Source: Irineochytrium annulatum
Lineage: Eukaryota > Chytridiomycota > Chytridiomycetes > Chytridiales > Chytridiaceae
Assembly (NCBI GenBank): GCA_027600665.1
Contig: JADGJL010000107.1
Coordinates: 1 to 41,887 of the forward strand
Direction: 5' to 3'
DNA: 41,887 nt
Below are positions 11,417 to 20,582 of this stretch, piece after piece (the stretch's first letter is position 1; the number at the start of each line of letters is the position of its first letter). Under the pieces are notes generated by a model, which saw only the letters and a program-made list of their open reading frames with translations, searched no databases and was not told the DNA's origin. A program made the position numbers and the translations under genes.

Positions 11417-12177
11417 ATGGCTCCCCGGAAGAAGGCCGCCATCGCCGCCGGCGCACCGGAGGACATGGACGATGTCTTTCGCCTGCTGACTGAGAAGATG
11501 TCCAAAAAGTCAGCCGCTCGCCAGAAGAAGATTCAAGAGGAGTTCGAGCGTGCGAACGGTGGGCTTGCCTAGCCAACGTGGGCTCTACATAACTTCCTCT
11601 TCTAGGATACATTCAGAAGGTTGCTCTCCAGCATGTGTCGGCATACCAGACCGAAGTGTGCGTTGCCTCGTCGTACGAAACTGGTGGCTGACAGCGCTCA
11701 AAGCGAAGCAAGGATATCGGAATACCGGGCTGCCGTCGACAAGCTCGTCAAGGAGAGGGACAATATCGTGGAGAAGTTGCGCAAGTGAGTTTGAGTTTTT
11801 ACGTTTGAACTGTGTTTGATCATTGTGCAGCGGTAAGGATGCTCGGACAATACGCATTTCCAATTTCCATGCAGAGCACGAGGCGATTGCGGCTTGTTCG
11901 AAGACATTTTTCACTGAAGCCAAGAAGTTGGAAGCTGCCCGGGCGTCGCTAGACGACGAAATGGAAAAGGAAAATCACTTGTTGTTCAATGTGTTGGCTA
12001 ATTTGCCCACAGGAGCTACTCAGACTGTACGAGGAGGCTGTCGCGACCGTCGAGGTTAAGCAGCCCGAAGCGAAGGCCAAAGAAGCCGTTCATCAGACGA
12101 AAGGAGGCGAAATGCAGAAGAGGAAAAAGAAGAGCGCGACGCTTGCGTTGGAGGAGTTGTTTTCGGCATCGAAGTAG
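11417..12177 (+). CDS. Small coiled-coil protein, unknown family
   Basis: Five exons: 11417-11558, 11606-11657, 11695-11784, 11831-11980, 12024-12177; introns are 47, 37, 46 and 43 nt, giving 195 aa. After a basic start (MAPRKKAAIAAG) the protein is almost wholly helical and charged: DVFRLLTEKMSKKSAARQKK, YRAAVDKLVKERDNIVEKLR, FFTEAKKLEAARASLDDEME. The tail is Lys-rich (GGEMQKRKKKSATLALEELF) and could be a nuclear localisation signal. The last intron needs the acceptor after GAGCTACTCAG; the nearer acceptor would leave an impossible 22-nt intron. I do not recognise a family; a chromosome- or kinetochore-associated coiled coil is conceivable but unsupported. The gene begins only 80 bp after the stop of the propeller-like gene on the same strand. 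Confidence 0.65.
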
Positions 12178-12653
12178 TCACAGCACTACATTGCATCGCA
12201 TCACCACGCGCGGAAGACTCGTTTCGGCATTCTAATAGTTATACCAATGTAATGTGTAAAGTGCATGAAATAAACAACATTGAGCAGAACAGGATCCCCT
12301 CTGTCTTTGTGCATTGGCTTTTAGTTCTTTATTGTCCCCGCAAACTGGTCACAAAGTTGATCGTGATGATTATTGTACGCGTCTGTCGTCGTCAATATCT
12401 GCGAAACCTGTCGCAACAAACAGCCGGATATATTTGTATACAAAGCTAAGTACAGCAGACAAGTGACAAGACTGCCAGCGGAGGAAGGGTATTTTTGTCG
12501 AGAAACGACGGCAATTCGTTTAAACCGAAGGGCACAGAAACGCCGTCGCAAACAGTCACCGGTTGATCTTGTCTGCAACTTTCCATAACGCCGACGCAAG
12601 TAAGTGGCCGTCGACACCTTGACTATCTTCCGTTTATATTTTCGAGTTGCAGA
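12178..12653. other. Intergenic between convergent genes
   Basis: About 475 bases separating two stop codons. It contains 3' untranslated sequence (ATAAA-like AT-rich stretches near 12240-12280). No gene or structured element could be supported. Confidence 0.5.
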
Positions 12654-14023
12654 TTATTGTACGAACCTTAAATCTTTTGGCCGATGGAGAAGTTCCCGCC
12701 GTTTCCGCTCGCGCTCGTCATGCCGTGTCGAGATCTTCTTGTGCGGCAAAGTTATCGACGGAGGGAGGGTGACGCTGTCCTTCCTCTCGCCACCGCTCAC
12801 GCCCGTGGCTACCATTTTGGGCAAGATTCCTGACACGAGGTTTGGTAATGACAGCGAGTTTGACCTCTCGGATGCAAGCGGGCCGGTCAATGTCGTAAAG
12901 TCTGTTTTTAAGTTCATGCGGTCACCAAGGTCAGGGAGGCCTTCGAGGTAGTGGGAGTGATATGTGCCGCGAGTCTGACTTGGATCGCTCGCAGTGGTAG
13001 ATTTCTGTGAGCACATATTAACTGGTATCCGTTACGGGCGAATAATACCTCAGTCTTCAAAACTCGAATGCTTTTATGTTCCGTTTTGTCAGACGTGCCG
13101 CATTTCTTGTTACGCTCGGACAACTCCGACTTTCTTGCAAGCACCGACATTGAGGGCACCTCGAGATCCTTCTTCTTATGGTTGAATTGATTCACTAGCG
13201 GCGGGAAAATCTTCCTCAGCTCTCTCATGGTCAGTGTTGCAATGATTCGTTGCTGTCGCCATTCGTCGACTAGCTCATGGTCCATCGCTCGTATTATAGA
13301 CGACTTCGATAAACTCGGCGCGATCTTTATTGGGTTGCGTTTTCTAGCCTTGAAGATCTCGTCGCCGTCATCGAATAGCGAGGGGAACTTGCCAACGCCA
13401 TCAAGGTGAACTTGCGGGCGCTTTATCGCGGATTGCGGTGGGCTCGGAGCCATAACAGCGATAACGCTTGGGGGCTCTTCTAAAGCTGCGGTGTCTCCCG
13501 AATTTGCTGCGTCGCCGTTATTCTCGGTGCGACGACTCCCAAGTACGTGAAAGCGGGCGCGCTTCAGGTCGATGTTGGTGTCGTTATACCGCCGGACAGC
13601 AGCCGGCGTTTCCCTCCGTTTCGGCCCAATCGTGCCCGCAACCACGTCCCCCGACTCCCGCTTGATCAGAGGTATCGTCTTCTTCGTTGACAAAGAGCCC
13701 GCCGGGGGCATTATCTGCTTATGCTGTTGCCGCCGATGGAACTCCGCGAACGCGTCCAGCGCCTTCTCCCTCCACGGCTCCACAGTCCCGAACGCGTCCT
13801 CGTCCATGCCCGAGACAATCGCCGACGTGTATTCCTCAAGCTTGAGCTCGTCCTCGGAAAGCCAGCGCGATTCAGGCGGGATGATCGGCAGGGGAGCACG
13901 TGCAGACGATTGCGACTGGACGCAAGGGACTTCGTCATTCAGCCAGCCGTCGTCCATCGCGTTGTCGTAGTCCAGATCTATAGAGTCGTGGGCCCGCTTC
14001 TGTGCCTGCGGGGCGTTCTCCAT
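12654..14023 (-). CDS. Hypothetical 441-aa protein
   Basis: Two exons, 13049-14023 and 12654-13004, joined by a 44-nt intron with a GTATTA donor and CACAG acceptor. The long first exon and the whole-codon join support a real gene. The N-terminal third is acidic and Pro-rich (DLDYDNAMDDGWLNDEVP, ESRWLSEDELKLEEY). It is followed by an aromatic/helical stretch (EPWREKALDAFAEFHRRQQ), basic patches (TIGPKRRETPAAVRRY), and a helical segment MDHELVDEWRQQRIIATLTM before a Ser-rich tail. There is no membrane segment or signal peptide. Several Lys/Arg clusters suggest a nuclear protein. I recognise no domain. Its start codon is 95 bp from that of the divergent coiled-coil gene, so the two may share a promoter. 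Confidence 0.62.
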
Positions 14024-14118
14024 CGATCGCCCAGCGGCGACGCGTTACGACAATGAACTGACAGTTCGTTGCCAACCGGATTTTCGCCTGCAACCATCAC
14101 CGTGCCACATCGCAAGCG

Positions 14119-15104
14119 ATGGTCAACAACAGGGGCAAGAAACGGAGCCGAGGTGGTCGGTTGACTGCAATGACCGCGCCTAATGCCCGTTGCAGCCGAT
14201 GACGAGGACGATTACGTCGAGGTAACGACGAGGACTGGATGGTTGTCTTGACAACGGCAGGATGCGGACAAGACGCTCGTTGAGCCCGAGGACGACGACG
14301 ATATGTCTGAGATGATCCAGATGCTCTCGAAGGTGGCTCACTTAATGTCGTTGCTCACATAGCAGTCCTGACCCATATCCAGATGAAGAAGCAGCAGAGG
14401 AACAAACAAGTTGGGAGCTTTCGTCGTTTGCACTACGAATTGCATGCTGATTTGGCATCGTAGCTCGACGTCGAATGCGACGCCAAGATTGCGAAGCTGA
14501 ATGACCGCGTCAGCACGGTAAGTTGAATATGTGATTCTTGTCCCAACACTCAGAAAACCAATCAAGGTCAAGGCCTTTCTTGAGAAGCTTAACGATGATA
14601 GGTTGGGGAAGCCGTCGTCATGAACTCATTATATCAGCGTTCGAGAGTTTGAAGCCGTCGCGAAGAAATCTGAGCAACAAATCGTCGAACAAGGTATACT
14701 TCTATTCAGCGAAAACCTCTCACGAGACGCAGTCGACATGATAACCAAGTTCAAGAAGTCGCAACTTAAGGACATGGATGCGTTGATAGCCTCGGTCCTT
14801 GAGTTTGAGAAGAATTTCCGTGATGAGCATGAGCATGCTATGGAGTTCTTCGTTGCCTTAGAGGAAGAGCGTTAAGTCGACATAAGCCCACCCCGGCGAC
14901 TGACATGGAGCTAGATGTGGCGACGAAGGCTGGATTTGCGGAGTTATTCCAAAACCTGTGTAGCGAGATGCAGCACGCTAAAGCGGAATCGGCCGATATT
15001 ATTCGCAAGGAGTTTGGTGAGTTGCTTTCACTGAGAGGTCTTTTAACTGTTGCAAATGAGACTCCACGGATATTCAAAGGGGTATCAAGATGCTTCTGGA
15101 ATGA
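14119..15104 (+). CDS. Coiled-coil protein with Cor1/SYCP3-like tail
   Basis: Ten exons code for only 195 aa: 14119-14152, 14196-14221, 14261-14332, 14383-14409, 14464-14517, 14567-14601, 14638-14693, 14733-14870, 14915-15016, 15061-15104. All joins keep frame. The start is basic (MVNNRGKKRSR), then comes a short acidic run (EPEDDDDMSEM), then continuous coiled coil to the end. The C-terminal half (LEEEHVATKAGFAELFQN, then LCSEMQHAKAESADIIRKEF, ending DIQRGIKMLL) has the spacing and end signature of the Cor1/SYCP3 coiled coil, which closes with a basic-hydrophobic helix of the RRSLQSML type. SYCP3 builds the axial element of meiotic chromosomes in animals. This similarity was judged by eye, and coiled coils mislead easily; a generic coiled-coil protein is the alternative. 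Confidence 0.6.
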
Positions 15105-15364
15105 AGAGTCGCCCTTAACGCTCGATCAAATGTATTCACATGCTGCGCTTCCGGCTACATCACAAGTAGCCCAGTACGTTACTCCGCGTTGTAGTGCAGA
15201 CGCCTTGCCGATAATATACGACTTCGTTAATATAGCTTTGCCGCATCTTTATCGCTTACAAAGAGGAGTCGCATATCGTTACAACTTCTCAGCACGGAAA
15301 AAGCATCAAGCACGAACAATAAAGGGAAGTATGCGATATATAATGGACTTTATTAAGGAAACAT

Positions 15365-16444
15365 TTACTTTCCCTTCGCCCTGATTTTCCTCTACACAAC
15401 CGAACAATATATTAGTACCAAGTAAAGCGAAAAGATGAAAATCCTCACCATGTAGAAGTCAAGCTCCTTGCCCTCAAGAATGTACCCATCGCACCTGCCC
15501 GACTGACCAGGGCGCGACGTGATCTTCGCCAAAACACGACCGGTAACGAACTGCTCATCAAGAGCAGGGTCCACCTTGAAGCCCTCCTTCCTCGCGTCCA
15601 CCTTGCGCTGAACGTGGTTGGAACGGGGCTTCGAAACGCCGTCCTCGTGACCCTCCGTAGCAACAACCTAGTATCAGAGTCCCTCGTAAGTTCCCAATTC
15701 TTCCTCAAAAAACGCCATGAATGTCACCTTCTTCCCCTTGCGACCGAGGTGCATGGCGTAATGGGACTCGAACCATTGACGGAAAGGCGTGGCGTCGATC
15801 TCGATGATGCTGCCCTTCACGAGCGTGTTGGTCCGGACGAGCTCGTTGTTGGTCGAGTTGTACTTCACGTTGATGACACGGGTCTTGCGCGTGCAGTGCT
15901 CCGAGCCCCACGAGAAGTTACCTAGCACCATCACATCCGTCAGTCCCTTCCTTCCCGCTGTCCACCAGAAGCGAACGGTTACACACCAGCCTCGAGCCGG
16001 AGGGCGCGGAACTTAAGGTTGCCACCGCGCACGCGGACAGAGTGCACCCGCTTGACGCCGATCTTGGTGTCAGCGCGCTGACGACCGAGCTCGAACTTCC
16101 TCTTCTTGCGGTACTGGGCACGCTTGGCGCCCGTGGCGTTACGCTAAAGAAGAAAACGCTCATTAGCCCACCAAACGAACGACACTTCAAGGAAGATCGT
16201 GGCTCACCTTGTGGCGGGAATCACGGCTGATACCCTGTAGAGTAAAACGAGGTCAGTCGATCGATGCGATCGAATGCAGTCGAGGGAGATCCTGAGCGCA
16301 ACATCCTGCCGAGAGCAAACGGCGGTCGGGGAGACCGCGACGCCCAGCTCATCCATTCCACCCCCGACTCCCCAGCAGCATCCCCGTCCTCTCATTTCCA
16401 TCCGCCGGTCCAGGCACAGGGTCACGGCCGCCCATCATTACCAT
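15365..16444 (-). CDS. RPS8: 40S ribosomal protein eS8
   Basis: Component of the small ribosomal subunit. Exons: 16442-16444 (the ATG alone), 16208-16234, 15987-16143, 15728-15921, 15449-15667 and 15365-15391; introns are 207, 64, 65, 60 and 57 nt, giving 208 aa. The N-terminus reads [10 protein letters not shown], then [20 protein letters not shown]. The centre has [14 protein letters not shown] and [14 protein letters not shown]; the C-terminal part has [19 protein letters not shown] and ends RKIRAKGK. These are the family's invariant blocks and normal length. The start codon sits in a GCCGCC context immediately followed by a GT donor, so the first coding exon holds only the initiator codon. 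The first intron, far longer than the rest, is a likely place for regulatory sequence. Confidence 0.97.
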
Positions 16445-17054
16445 GGCGGCAGAAAAGAAGGGATGGCAAAAGGACAACTGGGATTGTCAGTGCAATTGAA
16501 CAGCGACCGTGGCGCAGTAATTCTCAAAGGGCATACTTCATTCTATTACATGTGTTAAGTCGATGTTTGCCTCAGTTCTTACACAGTCGATCTCTGTCTT
16601 CGTTAGTTTACTTGTTGCTCACCCAACCTTCCCGACAAAGAAATGGCTATTTAACAATTCGCGTTTGAACATATCAACAAGCGACGAGCATACTTAAGCG
16701 CGCGAACCGTCGACAAGACGAGAAAAATATTCAACTCCGCTGCTAAATCTTAAATGCTTCCTACAGAACCGCGGTCTATCTTCTCCACGCCAGCCGGCGG
16801 CTTGCGTGGGGGAGTCTTCACAACAATTCCGCCTGTCACTCCACTAGCGGGGCGCCTGCGGGGCGAGACGGGGGCATGGGTCCGGAACGACCATGCACGT
16901 GCTTCGCACGGCACCACACGTTGATCCAGGCTGCACAAATATAATTTGTAACCATCCCTTTTAACGCGTTTGTAACCATCCCTTTTAACGCGTCCGTGAT
17001 ACGCTGTTGACCTCTCCTTCGCGGTTTGCCCTCGGTGGTCGTATTTTACTGTTA
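16445..17054. other. Intergenic with RPS8 promoter and dihydroorotase 3' end
   Basis: About 610 bases between the RPS8 start and the dihydroorotase stop. It holds the RPS8 promoter region and a short tandem repeat (listed separately). A minus-strand open frame at 16750-16938 (basic, Pro-rich) is not supported by a start context or exons and is not called. Confidence 0.5.
16945..16992. repeat. Two perfect tandem copies of a 24-bp unit
   Basis: The unit runs 16945-16968 and is repeated exactly at 16969-16992; it starts TTTGTAACCATCCC and ends AACGCG. It contains an ACGCG core similar to a MluI-box, but function is unknown. Confidence 0.95.
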
Positions 17055-18387
17055 TTATGCAACCACGCTAATTGAATACTTCAACTTTTTCCCTGCCTTG
17101 TATGGCACAACCGCCTGCATCACCCCCCCATCATCCTTGTACGGGAACTCCGCATCGACCGCGAAATCGGTCGCGGTGAGCTTTAACGTCCGCTTATTCA
17201 ACGGCTGTCCCGACATCTTGTAAAACGCCCGCCCGTTCTCACACGCAAATTTCCTCAGCGACCCCAACGCCCCAAACGATTCGAGCGCCTGCGCCAGGTA
17301 CTGCGCCACGTACGGACCTGTGAACACGCCCGCGGCGCCGACGGCCGTCTCCTTCGTGCTGCGAGGGTGGGGCGCGGAGTCGGTTCCGAGGAAGAAGCGC
17401 GGGTGGCCTTATAGATCGTCAAAACGTGGAGGACAAAGGGAAGAGCGAAACCTTCTTTGACGACATCCCGCAGCGCTTCCCGATCGTGTGGGAACTTAGC
17501 GACGGGCTTGCAAAAGTTGTGGCACTGGCCTGCCCAGTCGTCCACGATCAGCTCGAGGTGATGGATGGTGATGGTGCAGCCGATGGTAGGGCCGAGGGCC
17601 TTTACCTGTTTCCAACACCTCAGCATCTCTGCAATGCAGCCAATAGACATACCAGATCAACAGCCGCCTTGGTCGTCGCGTGCTCCAGCACAATCCTGAG
17701 CTTAGGGAAATCCGCGTGCAGCTGGGTCAGATGCTTCAGGAACCTCTCCTCCGCGTTTAGCACGCACACGTCCTTGAGAACTCTCAGCAAATACGCGCCA
17801 AGAAGGAACGTACGTTTGTCGGGTCGCTTGGGATCTCCCCGTGCAGGTTTAGCACCATGTCGACCTCCTCCATCGCCCTGAACACGTCATAGTATGCCGT
17901 GTAGCTCTCGATCCCGCCGTCGCTGTTGGTCGTCACGCCGCGGGGGTAGGATTTCACGCCTTCCCACCACTATTAGTCTATTAACCAGCAATGATATGCA
18001 AGTACCTGCAATGCCCGCCTTAGCGGCTTTCCGGATCTCGTCGGGCGTCAGATCCGGGTTTAAATAGAGCGTCATGAGAAATTCGACGTCAGGCTCCAAT
18101 GCGGTAAGCTCGCGCTTGTAGGACAGGGCCTGATCCGTCGTGCAGATCGGGGGCTTCAGGTTCGGCTGTATTCGATGATCAGCACGTTGAGCATACGGAT
18201 CACGCGCGGGACAGACCATCACGTAGGCCGTGCGGACACCGCCCGTCTTGAGGAGGGGCACAACGGCCTTCATCAGGGCTCCCTGTGCGAGATAACACGT
18301 CAGCATGAGGTTTGATGCGGGACGAAATGCCTGGCGGAGGTGGACGTGGAAGTCGTCCACAAGCGGGAGCTTCAACTCGGTCGACAT
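17055..18387 (-). CDS. Dihydroorotase (Ura4/PyrC-type, homodimeric)
   Basis: Cyclises N-carbamoyl-aspartate to dihydroorotate in de novo pyrimidine synthesis. Exons are 18006-18387, 17814-17959, 17653-17772, 17452-17605 and 17055-17407; introns are 41-47 nt, giving 384 aa. Metal-site motifs of the amidohydrolase fold are all present: DDFHVHLRQ near the N-terminus, the carbamylated-lysine strand GVKSYPRGVTTNSDGG, NLHGE, LEHATT, TIHHL and the catalytic aspartate in FFLGTDSAPHPR. The protein is a stand-alone class II enzyme, as in fungi and bacteria, not a CAD fusion domain. The start Met follows a minus-strand upstream frame without an ATG context, and the divergent TSR3 start lies 71 bp away. 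Confidence 0.96.
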
Positions 18388-18458
18388 CTCGAGATCGCGT
18401 CTGAGCGGCTTGGCGGCTGAATTTTCTTTTGCGGAGGCTTGTAGCTTCACATTGCATA
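18388..18458. promoter_or_regulatory. 71-bp shared promoter between dihydroorotase and TSR3
   Basis: Only 71 bp separate the two divergent start codons, so both 5' leaders and core promoters must overlap. No TATA box is visible. The spacing suggests co-regulation, which is an inference. Confidence 0.7.
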
Positions 18459-19448
18459 ATGGACGAAGAGGAAGAGCAACAGGATGTCGTCGACAAGATC
18501 CCCATCCCACTGACAATGTGGGTAGGTCCGTCCCTCTCATCAAATCATGCGTCCAACACCTCCGCAACTTTAAAAGGACTTTGATCACTGCGACCCAAAG
18601 CGCTGCTCCGGCAAGAAGCTTGCCCGCATCAAAGTCATCCGCCGCCTCAAAGTCGGCCAGCGCTTTAAAGGCATCGTCATGACGCCAAAAGGCAAACAAT
18701 CCGTGTCCCCAGCCGACCGCGACATCGTCCAGTCGGCCGGCTGCTGCGTCGTTGACTGCTCGTGGGCGAGGATAGGGGAGGTGCCATTTGAGAAGATCAA
18801 GAGCCCGAACGAACGGTTGCTGCCGTACCTCGTTGCGGCGAATCCGGTGAATTATGGGAAGCCGTTCAAGTTGAATTGCGCGGAGGCGCTGGCGGCGGCG
18901 TTATTTATCACTGGTATGAGTTTCGAGACATTGCAATTTGGTTGAGGTCGCGGGTTGACACGCGGTTGTTTAGGGTTCGACGAGTATGGCCATAACCTAA
19001 TGTCAAGGTTCTCGTGGGGACACGCGTTTCACAATATCAACAAGGAGCTGTTCGCCTTATACGCGGAGTGCACGGACTCGGCGGATGTGGTGAGGTGCCA
19101 AAACGAGTACATCGAGCGGATAGAAAGAGGTTCGTGCGTTTTAGCCTGGGTCATCATCGTCGTCTAACGGTGAGCGCAGAAGCGTTAGCGAGCAAGGCAT
19201 CAAAAGAGAATGACGACGACCTGCTGGAGAACACGAACCGGAAGGCGCAAGACGGCAGCCGGTGGCGACGGTCCGCGTCGGATGACGACGAAGGAAGCGA
19301 AGAGTCGAAGGAGGAGGAGGAATCGGAGGGCGAAGACGAGAGCGACGAGGTCGAGAGTGCTGCGGAGGGAATGGTGGAAATCACGGATCGGCTGGGGAAC
19401 ACGATTTTCGTGGACAAGGATGACCCTCGCGCCGTTACTGTGAAGTAG
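18459..19448 (+). CDS. TSR3: 18S rRNA aminocarboxypropyltransferase TSR3
   Basis: Transfers the acp group from SAM to N1-methylpseudouridine of 18S rRNA in late cytoplasmic 40S maturation. Exons are 18459-18521, 18577-18913, 18974-19129 and 19180-19448; introns are 55, 60 and 50 nt, giving 274 aa. Conserved blocks: PLTMWDFDHCDPKRCSGKKL, then LSP-type VSPADRDIV, GCCVVDCSWARI, LLPYLVAANPVNYGKP, LNCAEALAAALFITGF and FSWGHAFHNINKELF. The last exon is a low-complexity acidic region (SASDDDEGSEESKEEEESEG), common in fungal Tsr3, ending near LGNTIFVDKDDP. The catalytic domain occupies residues ~15-185. It is co-oriented away from the dihydroorotase gene through a shared short promoter. Confidence 0.96.
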
Positions 19449-20582
19449 CGACCATATGGGGCCCTTACCGTTCAGGATTTACCGCGGTCATTTTTTAAGA
19501 TTCCATCAATTGTATTTGATGATGCTATCTATTCATGTAAATGACTTAGAGTGTGGTGCCTCGAGCTTCAGTGCTGTGCCACATGCCAAAATCCGAAATG
19601 GATTGCCAACTGACACCAGGAATTAATGAAGTGGTTAGCACCGAGAAGCACGTCAAGACGGGCGCTAGGCGCATCGCCTCTCGAGCCTCTCCCTATCTCA
19701 TTTTGACAATAGATGATTTATGGACTCATAAGAAAAATTGTCAGGTCCGATATAAAATCTTCCTCTCAAGGATGCGTGGTATTGCTAATAATCCTCCTTC
19801 CAGCGCAGTCTCAGCTTTTGTGGTGCTGTAGTGGTGTCCCTACGGCGTCTGAGTTGCAGCAGGAAGCAGCAGCAATGTATTCAGCTGCTTGTATGATCTT
19901 GCACCTGTACGAAGAGCTTCACTCTTTTACAGCGGACATGTTGGCCGAGATCCCGGCATTCAGGGATCAGCTTCACCGCCTCCATGACGAGTCGTTATAT
20001 TCTCTCATTAAATTATATTGGTAACTGCGACAACTAATAGCCGATCATTTATCTGTCGTTAACAACGCGTTCTTGCCGCGCGTGCAAATCGGGCCAGCGC
20101 ACAAGACGTCCGGACGGCCTCCTCCCGTCCCTTCTTTTCCATCTCTCCTCCGATCTCCTCCAGCGTGACGCTCGCCACGCCCGCCGTATTCACAACAGAA
20201 GCATTCATGTATTCAACACCTTTTCCTGCCAACCTATTGCCGTCATTTGAAGCGCTTCCACCAAGAATGTGCAACCAGTGCGGTTGTGACCATCGTCTCC
20301 TTAATCAATTCTTTTACGCACATAAACGTCGAACCGCGGAGGACCGTCAAGCGCCACTGTCACTGTAGGATCGTTGACGTTTCTGCATGTTACCATCCGG
20401 AACCCCATACACCTCATCGTCGCAATTCACAGTATTGATCGATAACCGTCCACGTCTACCTCATTGGAATGTGCCCAGCGATGGCTGTTGTGACGGGATT
20501 GTCATCTCCATTGGCGAGTGGGCTGCTGCACATTTACCATCGGCCACGTCGCTTGGACACAACCCGCAAGCACCCCATCGGC
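19449..20582. other. Intergenic with weak coding-like minus-strand stretch
   Basis: Over 1.1 kb between TSR3 and SWC4. On the minus strand, 20059-20274 is open and ends with a charged helical run (SVTLEEIGGEMEKKGREEA). Further open pieces lie up to about 20450. It could be a small divergent gene facing away from SWC4, but I could not join exons with normal introns. On the plus strand 19700-20024 a helical-looking frame (YEELHSFTADMLAEIP) has no supported start. Neither is called as a gene. Confidence 0.3.

Noticed and set aside
11991..12012. A 22-nt intron in the small coiled-coil gene
   Set aside because: Far below the usual size; a canonical 43-nt intron (11981-12023) keeps frame and gives a whole-codon protein.
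14905..15384. Single 159-codon frame continuing past 15016
   Set aside because: A consensus GTGAGT donor at 15017 and a 44-nt intron lead to a short final exon; the frame beyond it has no protein character and runs into the RPS8 3' region.
16235..16441. Intronic C/D-box snoRNA in the first RPS8 intron
   Set aside because: An ATGATG near the donor and a CTGA near the acceptor are present, but they are too far apart for a standard box C/D RNA and no terminal stem is evident.
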